DNA from: Deltaproteobacteria bacterium
Lineage (GTDB): Bacteria > Myxococcota_A > Polyangia > HGW-17
DNA: 6,230 bases
Assembly: GCA_003249585.1 (NCBI GenBank)
Contig: QKIM01000168.1
Span: 1 to 6,230, forward strand
Direction: 5' to 3'
The notes under the pieces were generated by a model. The model made no database searches, was not told the origin of the DNA, and worked only from the letters and a program-made list of their open reading frames with translations. The position numbers and the translations under genes are program-made. Below are positions 1-6,154 of this stretch, piece after piece (the first letter of the stretch is position 1; the number at the start of each line of letters is the position of its first letter).

Positions 1-1413
1 ACGAGTTCCCTGGCGACCGGCGCCATCGTCGTTTCCGGGCCAACGGAAGCTGCCCCCAACGGATTCATCCGGAGGGTCACCAGCGTGGAACAATCGGGCG
101 GCGGCACCATCGTCTCAACCGAAAATGCCTCCATCGCCGAGGCCTTCGAGTCCGCCGATTTTACCGTGAGCAAGGATCTCTCCATCGACGACATCGAAGA
201 CGCCACGGTGCTTGTCGACGGGGTTATGAAACACCTGACAAAAGCAGAAATCGGCCATGAATTCAAGCATAGTTTTGTCAATGTGCCCATAGTGCCGGGG
301 ATGGCCATCAACGGCTCCATTTCCGCTGAGCCCAAACTGACCCTCACGGTGGTTGTGGATTATTTTGAAGTGGTCAGTGCCCTCGTCAGATTCGATATCA
401 AAGAGGAATTGAACCTCTCGGTCGTGTCATCAGCGGAAATCCCCACGTTTACCGCAGAGAAGAAGTTCGCCTCCATCAGCCTGCGTCCCATTACCTTCAC
501 TGTCGGAATCGTGCCCATTGTCATCAAGCCCAATATCAATTTCTACCTGGGTGTGAACGGGGAGATCAAGGCCAAGGTCTCCACCGGGTTCTCCCAAAAA
601 ATAGAGGCCTTCGCGGGGATGGAATACAAAAATGGCGCGTGGCAGGGGATCCGAGGGTTTACCAAATTTTTCGGGTTTTATCCCCCAACCCTGGAGGCCG
701 AAGCCAAAATCCGCGTGTATGAAAAGAATGAAATCGAGTTCCTGCTGTACGACCTCGTTGGCCCCTCGGCGCTGGTGACGCTCTACGGGCAGTTTGAGGC
801 GAAGGGAACCTCCATGAGCACCGAAGAGGACTGTCTCACCTGGGATCTGAAATTGGGTATCGACGGTGGGATCGGCTTCAACATGGAAGCCCTCGGGCCC
901 GATTTTGAAAACAAGAGTCTCCCTGATCTCATCCAGTACAGCGCGGTCATCGCCAGCTCCGACGAATGCGTCCCCGTGGGGGCCGGTACCTGTGGCGACG
1001 GAGTAAAGAATGGAGAGGAAGAGTGCGACGTCGAGGATTTTGGGACGACCACCTGTGAGGGGCTTGGCTATGACGCCGAGGGCACACTCTTCTGCGACGT
1101 TGACTGCACCTACATCCTCGATTTCTGCATCCTTTGCGGTTCCTGCAACTACGAGACGCGAATCCAGAACCACTGCGCGAGAATGGATATCTACGGATGC
1201 AGCAATGAGCCCAATTATGATGAATGCGTTTCCGTGTACACCATGGCCCTTGATGAGCACCCCCTGTGCGGCACCCAGTTTGAAGCCTTCTACTACTGCA
1301 GGGAAGAGCTGGAAATCACGGATTGCTACTGTGGTGACGGTGGACTGGTCTGGTGTGAAGGGGGATGCGTCGAAAATACCTGGAACGCCCTTGCCGCCTG
1401 TCTGGATCCCTAG
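1..1413 (+). CDS. Secreted-type beta-rich protein with myxococcal Cys-rich repeat, 5' end missing
   Basis: The frame is open from base 1 to the TAG at 1411-1413, so the visible 470 residues are a C-terminal fragment and the GTG at 85 need not be a start. Residues below are counted from base 1. Residues 1-60 carry a pattern (VVSGPTEAAPNGFIRRVTSV) that I recall from the N-terminal parts of large exported deltaproteobacterial proteins. Residues 60-320 are beta-rich, alternating hydrophobic and polar, with no membrane helix. Residues 331-376 match the myxococcal disulfide repeat (CGDG..NGEEECD..., Cys at 331, 342, 352, 365, 369, 376). The tail, 377-470, holds 12 more Cys, spaced like small Cys-rich secreted domains. 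So many paired cysteines imply export and disulfide formation outside the cytoplasm. No signal peptide is visible because the start is missing, and there is no C-terminal anchor. Function is unknown; a surface or secreted structural or binding protein is an inference. The stop lies 31 bases from the stop of the convergent gene. Confidence 0.85.
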   Translation, partial: TSSLATGAIVVSGPTEAAPNGFIRRVTSVEQSGGGTIVSTENASIAEAFESADFTVSKDLSIDDIEDATVLVDGVMKHLTKAEIGHEFKHSFVNVPIVPGMAINGSISAEPKLTLTVVVDYFEVVSALVRFDIKEELNLSVVSSAEIPTFTAEKKFASISLRPITFTVGIVPIVIKPNINFYLGVNGEIKAKVSTGFSQKIEAFAGMEYKNGAWQGIRGFTKFFGFYPPTLEAEAKIRVYEKNEIEFLLYDLVGPSALVTLYGQFEAKGTSMSTEEDCLTWDLKLGIDGGIGFNMEALGPDFENKSLPDLIQYSAVIASSDECVPVGAGTCGDGVKNGEEECDVEDFGTTTCEGLGYDAEGTLFCDVDCTYILDFCILCGSCNYETRIQNHCARMDIYGCSNEPNYDECVSVYTMALDEHPLCGTQFEAFYYCREELEITDCYCGDGGLVWCEGGCVENTWNALAACLDP

Positions 1414-1444
1414 GCCCCCCTCTCTTTCCTTCCTGTCATGACGA

Positions 1445-3508
1445 TTAATTCCAGGGAGGTGTTTTTCTGCGGAGGAAGGCGAGTCCGAGCAGAAGAAGGA
1501 GCGCAGGGGGCCAGGAGGAAGACCCCCGGTGCGAAGAGCTCGAGCACCCGAAGAGTCCTGTGTCCTCTCCTCCAGACTTGTCTTCAGGAAGCTCCTTGAG
1601 GTATTCACACCAACTGAAATGGGCACAATCGGCGTCCGCGCAGTCGATCAGACCGTCGGCATCATCGTCCATGCCATTATTGCAGATTTCCCCGGTCACC
1701 GGGCCACATTCGGCATAGGACTGGCAATCCACATCCTCACAATCGGTCAAACCATCGCTGTCGTCGTCGATGTAGTTGCCACACTCCTCGTAGGGGAGCG
1801 GGCAGTATCGGGAGCTCCGACAGAACGGATCCTTGCAGTCAATCTTCCCGTCACCGATGTCATCTATTCCGTTATTACAGATCGCATAGCCGGTCACCTT
1901 GCACAGAAGGCTCTGGGCACAATCGGCGTCAGCACAGTCGATATGGAAATCACCATCGTCATCGATATTGTTGTTGCAGTCCTCCACGCGCTCAATGCAG
2001 TCTGAATACCCCTGGCAATCAGCGTCATCACAGTCGATGAGCCCATCGCCATCATCGTCTCTGCCGTTGTTGCATTTTTCGTAGGGGTCTTCCACTACCT
2101 GGCACGCTGAATAATTCGCGCAGTCATTGTCGTCGCAATCAACGAAACCATCACCGTCATCATCGACCTCGTTGTCGCAAATCTCGTTGAGGAGGACCTC
2201 TGTACTGTCACAGGTGATCTCAATGGTGAAGGTCCCTGGATTCTGATAGGTGTCGACAATGAGAAAATGGGACTCGTCATCGGTAACGAAGGAGAGGGAT
2301 TCGTTCTCTCCGGGCCCCGCCATGGAAGAGTTCTCACAGTAGTCTCTGCTGCAGGACCCCTTGAAGAGGAGGAGATCGTGATCATTGGAAGAATCCCCCA
2401 TGGTCACGGTCGCAGTGACCGTGGTTCCAGCAGGCACATCCAGTGCAAAAGCTTGCTCAGGGCCGGAAAGAGCGTATCCGCTTGTGCAGTTGTTGTCATA
2501 GAACTCATAGGCGTAGTACCCAAATTCCGCGGTCCTGGTCAGGCTTTCTCCGCAGGCAATGGGCTCGGTATTGTCGCAGGCTACGGCGGCGCACCCTGTG
2601 TGCAGTTCACACAGGAAATCGTCACAGTCCGTATCGCCATCCCCATTGTCGTCGATACCGTTGTTGCAGTCCTCATCCTCGAGAGTGTAGTAAATAATGA
2701 AATCGTCATAAAAGGCGTCAAGCTTTATGGCGGTGGTGAGAAAATCGCAGAGATCGCTGTCGTTCATGTATCCGAATGTCGTGATGCCGGCCACATAGGT
2801 CTCTCCACCTATGGTGACCAGCGCCGGCCCGCCACCGTCACCAAAACACGTGCCGGGATAACTGGAGTCGGCATTGTTTATCTCGAGGCCAATGGACTGA
2901 GAGGGCATGCCGTACCCAATTCCATCAATATCCTGTGTGCATCCCGCTGCGTCGGTGCAGACGTAGTCCAGGGTGACCGTCGTGGCTCTCTTGGCGTTGT
3001 TTTCGTAGTTGAGCCCCTCAATATTTCCAAACCCCACAAAGGTCACCGGGGTTACGCCGATATCCGCTGCAGACAGGGCCAGGGTAGAGGGAAGCACGGG
3101 AATAGGGTCGACATTTTCCGGCGCGGGGAGCTCGAGTTCCAAAAAGCTCAGATCATTGCCCAGCCAGAACTGGGCGTTGTCAAAATCAGGATGTTCGTAG
3201 ACATTGACCACTCTCCGCAGCACCGTAGAGGGATCAACTCCCATTTCATTGGTAAAATAAATGCCAATCTCGGATGGATCCAGACCAGAGACACAGGAGG
3301 CTGCGGTCAGCACGAGATTTTGAGAGACGAGGACCCCGGAGCAGACCGCATCGGGCGTCGCCAGATAGATGACCGCCTTGTACTCCACGGGGTCAACCAG
3401 GGAGCCATGGATGATCCTGTTCTCTGATTGTGCGATATTGTTACCTGCCTCACTTCCGCAGGCCAGAGTGGCAATGAGCGCAAGTGAAAAAAAGAGCCGA
3501 TTCTTCAT
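1445..3508 (-). CDS. Surface-anchored trypsin-fold pseudoprotease with MopE-type repeats and MYXO-CTERM-like tail
   Basis: 687 residues. ATG at 3508 follows GAGGAG (3515-3520) by 6 bases. Domains in order: signal peptide, residues 1-16, with Cys17 in a possible lipobox (TLAC); S1A trypsin-fold domain, about 31-272, beginning RIIHG; MopE-type repeat 1, 281-306; PPC-like beta domain, about 319-433; repeats 2-7, 444-634; low-complexity linker; MYXO-CTERM-like tail, 645-687, with Gly-Cys 654-655, hydrophobic segment 667-679 and RRK 680-682. The protease domain keeps Asp119 (NDLSFLEL), the Cys56/Cys72 and Cys221/Cys254 pairs, and Asp224. The catalytic His is Ser71 (LTAASC) and the catalytic Ser is Gly225 (GDGGGP), so hydrolysis by the classical triad is not expected. 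The S1-pocket position is Gly219, not Asp. MYXO-CTERM tails are known to direct proteins to the cell surface after processing. Likely role (inferred): a surface binding or adhesion protein. Automatic annotation would probably call it a serine protease. Confidence 0.93.
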   Translation of the reverse strand: MKNRLFFSLALIATLACGSEAGNNIAQSENRIIHGSLVDPVEYKAVIYLATPDAVCSGVLVSQNLVLTAASCVSGLDPSEIGIYFTNEMGVDPSTVLRRVVNVYEHPDFDNAQFWLGNDLSFLELELPAPENVDPIPVLPSTLALSAADIGVTPVTFVGFGNIEGLNYENNAKRATTVTLDYVCTDAAGCTQDIDGIGYGMPSQSIGLEINNADSSYPGTCFGDGGGPALVTIGGETYVAGITTFGYMNDSDLCDFLTTAIKLDAFYDDFIIYYTLEDEDCNNGIDDNGDGDTDCDDFLCELHTGCAAVACDNTEPIACGESLTRTAEFGYYAYEFYDNNCTSGYALSGPEQAFALDVPAGTTVTATVTMGDSSNDHDLLLFKGSCSRDYCENSSMAGPGENESLSFVTDDESHFLIVDTYQNPGTFTIEITCDSTEVLLNEICDNEVDDDGDGFVDCDDNDCANYSACQVVEDPYEKCNNGRDDDGDGLIDCDDADCQGYSDCIERVEDCNNNIDDDGDFHIDCADADCAQSLLCKVTGYAICNNGIDDIGDGKIDCKDPFCRSSRYCPLPYEECGNYIDDDSDGLTDCEDVDCQSYAECGPVTGEICNNGMDDDADGLIDCADADCAHFSWCEYLKELPEDKSGGEDTGLFGCSSSSHRGSSSWPPALLLLLGLAFLRRKTPPWN
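1607..2179 (-). repeat. Six tandem MopE-type Cys/Asp repeats (coding)
   Basis: Six 78-base units encode 26-residue motifs: 2102-2179, 1997-2074, 1901-1978, 1802-1879, 1706-1783 and 1607-1684. Units start every 32-35 codons. Each has Cys at positions 1, 15, 20 and 26 with no exception, around an acidic core of the form CNNGxDDDGDGxxDCxDxDC. A seventh copy with the same Cys register lies at 2591-2668, separated by the PPC-like domain. The Asp-rich core resembles calcium-binding loops, so metal binding is likely but not shown. Units 3-5 have the most altered acidic core (DGDFHIDC, DDIGDGKIDC, DDDSDG), while the cysteines stay fixed, suggesting that disulfide structure is under the stronger constraint. 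Confidence 0.9.
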
Positions 3509-3571
3509 GAAATTCTCCTCGGGAGCGAGACGTCCTCCCCAAAATTTACAAAATCAGTGTAGGTGCTCACA

Positions 3572-3601
3572 TTCATAATGCAATAAAAATTCCCTGATCA
3601 A
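3572..3601 (-). promoter_or_regulatory. Possible sigma70-type promoter of the pseudoprotease gene
   Basis: Reading the minus strand, TTGATC (3601-3596) is followed after 18 bases by TATGAA (3577-3572). Each hexamer matches consensus at 4 of 6 positions. Transcription would start near 3565, giving a leader of about 57 bases before the ATG at 3508. The surrounding AT-rich stretch (3541-3600) supports a promoter here, but the exact hexamers are uncertain. Confidence 0.4.
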
Positions 3602-3639
3602 CCCAATCACCGAGCCCTGTGGCCGCCTCTGTGCGAGGC

Positions 3640-3663
3640 CAGCGAGGGATCCGTACCTCGCTG
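3640..3663. promoter_or_regulatory. Perfect 8-bp inverted repeat between divergent promoters
   Basis: CAGCGAGG (3640-3647) and CCTCGCTG (3656-3663) are exact inverse complements around an 8-base centre. The site lies about 39 bases upstream of the -35 box of the minus-strand gene and 50 bases upstream of that of the plus-strand gene. No T-run follows, so it is not an intrinsic terminator. It could be an operator for a dimeric regulator acting on either promoter. An additional GCGAGG lies just to the left (3633-3638). The arms are short and GC-rich, so chance occurrence is possible. Confidence 0.35.
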
Positions 3664-3712
3664 TGTAAGGACGACGGGGCCCTCTCCCGACGAAAACAGC
3701 TCAGGTAGGCTA

Positions 3713-3741
3713 TTGACGCGAAATTGGGCTCTGGATATACT
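3713..3741 (+). promoter_or_regulatory. Strong sigma70-type promoter of the 226-residue lipoprotein gene
   Basis: TTGACG (-35, 3713-3718) and TATACT (-10, 3736-3741) are separated by exactly 17 bases, each matching consensus at 5 of 6 positions. Transcription would begin near 3748, leaving a leader of about 73 bases to the ATG at 3821. This also argues against using the in-frame TTG at 3713 as a start codon, since that TTG is part of the -35 box. Confidence 0.75.
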
Positions 3742-3820
3742 TTTCCCGATCCGGCAGGTGCCCGCAGCGAAGGCCGGCGCCAGGGCCATCAACGGAGTCT
3801 CTCTTTGGAAAGGAACGCCC

Positions 3821-4501
3821 ATGTTTCGTTTGACTGCGCTGTTAATTCTGTTGTCCGGATGTGCCCACAGCTCATCGAAGCCTGCCGCTTCGTCCACAAC
3901 CACCTCACCTGCCGCAGGCACCGCCACCACTCCGCCTCGCCCCGCTCCCGCGGAGCCCGCTCCGCTGGCGGCCAGCTCCCTGGACTCGGAGGCCGGCCGA
4001 CAGCGAGAGGCGAAGGGGCTGGTCGCGGCGCTGAATGCCGAGATTCCCCGCTGGGAAAAGATTGTGGTCCCCTCCGAGCTCACCGAGGAGGTTTTTGTCA
4101 GGATCTCCAAGGTGATCCAGCCGCGAATCGATATGGAGCAGCATCTGATGAGCCAGTCGAAGCCGCTCCTGATGCCCTGGCTCAAACAGCTTGAAGAGAG
4201 CAAGCCCACCGGGGCTGTCTGCGCCGCTGGAGCCATTGCCCAGAAGCTCATGGAAAAGGTGACCGCCTATTATCAGGTGCGAAACAGGGTCATGGCAGCG
4301 TATTGGGGGTACTTCAGCCGTTTCAACCAGCGCCAGCACAGCGGTCGTAAGTCCACTGAGGCAGAGTTGAAAAAGACCGATCAGTACATAAAGAACATGC
4401 AGGCTCTGGACGCCCACAACGGCAAGCGGACCGCCGAGCTGCTCCAGCGCGTGGTGAAGGCCCGAAAGCGCATCGCCCCCAGTTGCCCCGTTCCCAAATG
4501 A
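3821..4501 (+). CDS. Lipoprotein of unknown function, alpha-helical
   Basis: 226 residues. ATG at 3821 is chosen over the longer in-frame extension because AAGGA (3810-3814) lies 6 bases upstream, the promoter ends at 3741, and the protein then begins with a textbook lipoprotein signal: MFRLTALLILLSGC with lipobox LSGC and lipidated Cys14. Ala at +2 is compatible with sorting to the outer membrane. Residues 16-52 are a Ser/Thr/Ala/Pro-rich linker of low complexity. Residues 53-226 look mainly alpha-helical and amphipathic, with basic stretches near the end. Only two cysteines (134 and 222) occur in the mature domain and could pair. I do not recognise the family and propose no function. The gene stands alone: divergent from the pseudoprotease gene and convergent with the zinc-ribbon gene, whose stop is 91 bases away. 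Confidence 0.88.
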   Translation: MFRLTALLILLSGCAHSSSKPAASSTTTSPAAGTATTPPRPAPAEPAPLAASSLDSEAGRQREAKGLVAALNAEIPRWEKIVVPSELTEEVFVRISKVIQPRIDMEQHLMSQSKPLLMPWLKQLEESKPTGAVCAAGAIAQKLMEKVTAYYQVRNRVMAAYWGYFSRFNQRQHSGRKSTEAELKKTDQYIKNMQALDAHNGKRTAELLQRVVKARKRIAPSCPVPK

Positions 4502-4592
4502 AAGACCGCTTGTTTACCAGGTCAGGGAGGACGAGAGCCCAGTAACTGAGAACGGATCTTGAAAGCGGGGTGTCTGCTCTGCGGAGGGTCAA
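4502..4592. other. Convergent intergenic gap without a clear terminator
   Basis: This 91-base gap separates two convergent stop codons. I looked for a GC stem followed by a T-run in either direction and found none. Only short pairings are visible, such as CAGT-A-ACTG near 4540 and CCGCTT/AAGCGG across most of the gap. Transcription may end by Rho or run into the opposite gene. Confidence 0.4.
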
Positions 4593-5867
4593 TCAAAAGG
4601 CGTGAACCCAGAGTCCGAGGCCCAGGGTAGCGAGAAGAAGGACGTGGAGGAGGGTGACGCCAAGGAGGATGAAGACCGTGTTGGGGGGGACGATGGTGGC
4701 TCCCAGCTCGCCATAGCCATGGCTTCGCAGGTTGTGGGAAATGGTCTCCTGGCGGCCCCTGAGTCCGATCCATACCAGGAAGATGCCCAAGACCGGGATC
4801 ATGCCCAGATAGATGTACAACTCGGAGTTGAACTCGGTCGGGTCAATGTACTTCTCGTCCACCCTGTCCAGAAACGCGGTGTACTCCGTCGAACCCCATA
4901 CGAAGAGCGCCAGTTCCATGACGATGGAGACGAAGAGCCCGACCACGAAGAAGGTCGTGTTGCGGCGGAAGACGGTCAGCCAGAGGACCAGCACCAGAGC
5001 GTGGAGGGCAAAGGGGAGGGGGAGTAGACGGTTATAGATCTTCACTTCTCCGAGGCGCCTCTTCGCCTGCTCCGTGGCCTCTTCCTTCTGCCGTCTGTCG
5101 TAGGCCTCCCTGGCCCTTGCGGCCTCCTCCTCCTCTCGCTTTTCGTCGTCCTCCCGGGCCTTCTTGTTGGCGCGGGCCTGCTCGTTGTTGGTGGGACCCT
5201 CGATGCGCAGGAACCATCTTTTCACTGTGGTCACCGGGTGGAGCCGGTTCCATATGGCGTCGGGGAGGTAGAACTCGGACTGGCAGAATGTGCATGTGGT
5301 GAGCCGCTGGCTCTCGTGGCTGATGGAGAGGTTTCCCCCGCACTGGGGACACTGCATGAGGAGCGGTCTGGTTGATCCATGGGCTTCATGTTCAGGGTCA
5401 AGCCGGGGCGAGGAGCCTTCGGGGGGCGCAGTGAACTTGTCACGGGCTCCGTTGAACACCTGGGTGAACTCGGGGAACATCTTGGCGAGCCATCTGGGGG
5501 CGGGGTAGGTGTCGAAGAGGGTGCCGCACTTGGCGCAGGTGCCCGTTCCGTTGTAGCCCGTCGCGATGTCGTCGCAGGGGAGGGTGGCGTTGCATTTGGC
5601 GCAGCGGGGGTGCTCCGCCTTCAGTGTGTGGCGCAGGCTGAAGCCCGAGGGCATCTCCTTGTGGGGGCCGTAGGTTTTACTCGGCGCATCGACGGCATCG
5701 CCGTAATAGACGAGCGCCCTGTGCATGAACCGCTCCGGGATGTTCACCCGCCGCTTGCAGCTCGGGCAGAGGGGCACTCGCAGCGGGCCGTTGAGGAGCA
5801 GCGGGTTCCCGCAGTGGGGACACTCGCTCAGCAGCTCTATTCCAAGATAGCGAACCTGTGTTTCCAT
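4593..5867 (-). CDS. Zinc-ribbon, coiled-coil, four-helix membrane protein of unknown function
   Basis: 424 residues. ATG at 5867 follows GGAGG (5874-5878) by 6 bases. Three CxxC pairs-of-pairs are seen: Cys16/19 with 34/37 (CPHC, CPSC), Cys89/92 with 111/114 (CAKC, CAKC) and Cys173/176 with 192/195 (CPQC, CTFC). Each has the spacing of a structural zinc ribbon. Residues 226-275 are a strongly charged Glu/Lys/Arg/Ala stretch, likely coiled coil. Four hydrophobic segments follow, about 283-300, 305-324, 349-368 and 397-419. There is no signal peptide, so the ribbons and coiled coil should face the cytoplasm with the helices anchoring them to the inner membrane. Zinc ribbons commonly bind nucleic acid or protein; which applies here cannot be told. 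I do not recognise a named family. It is transcribed alone, divergent from the lipoprotein gene at 6155. Confidence 0.9.
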   Translation of the reverse strand: METQVRYLGIELLSECPHCGNPLLLNGPLRVPLCPSCKRRVNIPERFMHRALVYYGDAVDAPSKTYGPHKEMPSGFSLRHTLKAEHPRCAKCNATLPCDDIATGYNGTGTCAKCGTLFDTYPAPRWLAKMFPEFTQVFNGARDKFTAPPEGSSPRLDPEHEAHGSTRPLLMQCPQCGGNLSISHESQRLTTCTFCQSEFYLPDAIWNRLHPVTTVKRWFLRIEGPTNNEQARANKKAREDDEKREEEEAARAREAYDRRQKEEATEQAKRRLGEVKIYNRLLPLPFALHALVLVLWLTVFRRNTTFFVVGLFVSIVMELALFVWGSTEYTAFLDRVDEKYIDPTEFNSELYIYLGMIPVLGIFLVWIGLRGRQETISHNLRSHGYGELGATIVPPNTVFILLGVTLLHVLLLATLGLGLWVHAF

Positions 5868-5938
5868 GGCACCCCTCCGGATCGGACAGGTGCCCTTTGG
5901 CCATGGTGGTTACCTGAGGGTGTTCCTGTCTGGTGCCA

Positions 5939-5967
5939 ATTTAAGCAAAAGTTGATCCTGAAGTCCA
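5939..5967 (-). promoter_or_regulatory. Possible promoter of the zinc-ribbon gene
   Basis: On the minus strand TGGACT (5967-5962) is followed after 17 bases by TTAAAT (5944-5939). TGC directly precedes the -10 hexamer, as in extended -10 promoters. Both hexamers match consensus at 4 of 6. The start would be near 5932, about 65 bases before the ATG at 5867. The rest of the 287-base gap (5868-6154) shows no gene and no convincing operator. Confidence 0.35.
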
Positions 5968-6154
5968 TCGCCGAGTCGGTTCGCTGCGGCTTCCGCCTGC
6001 CTGGCGAGTGGATCCTTTCGCGACCCGGGGCGCAGCGCCGAGTGCCCACATGGGAGACACGTTGCTTCCGACCTGGAATCGTGCAATTATACACTCTCCA
6101 TAAGTTCGTCGTCGGGCTCACGCACCGGTTCAGATGTGCTGGACAGGAGGCGCC

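Noticed and set aside
430..1626. Minus-strand open frame of 398 codons opposite the first gene and overlapping the end of the second
   Set aside because: It is antisense to well-supported coding sequence, overlaps the 3' end of the pseudoprotease gene in another frame, and has no recognisable domain.
1607..2179. Regularly spaced repeats that could suggest a CRISPR array
   Set aside because: The similarity lies in codons for a Cys/Asp motif; units are 78 bases with diverged DNA and run in frame within one protein, unlike short identical CRISPR repeats with unrelated spacers.
2267..3427. Long plus-strand open frame (386 codons) opposite the pseudoprotease gene
   Set aside because: It lies wholly antisense to a gene with clear domains and a good ribosome site. 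Its translation shows no recognisable motif, and long antisense frames are expected opposite Asp-rich repeat coding sequence.
3751..3777. CCGGC/GCCGG pairing in the leader of the lipoprotein gene, possible riboswitch
   Set aside because: Only a 5-bp stem with a 17-base loop; it matches no riboswitch class I know and leaves the ribosome site free.
5929..5942. TTGGCAC on the minus strand, like a sigma54 -24 element
   Set aside because: The matching TTGC -12 element is missing at the required distance, so no sigma54 promoter can be called.
6029..6039. Short palindrome GGCGC-A-GCGCC in the right-hand intergenic region
   Set aside because: Five-base GC-only arms with a one-base centre are common by chance in GC-rich DNA, and it cannot fold as a normal hairpin.
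5837..6121. Minus-strand open frame of 94 codons upstream of the zinc-ribbon gene
   Set aside because: It overlaps the zinc-ribbon start in another frame, has no ribosome site, covers the likely promoter region, and its protein looks random.
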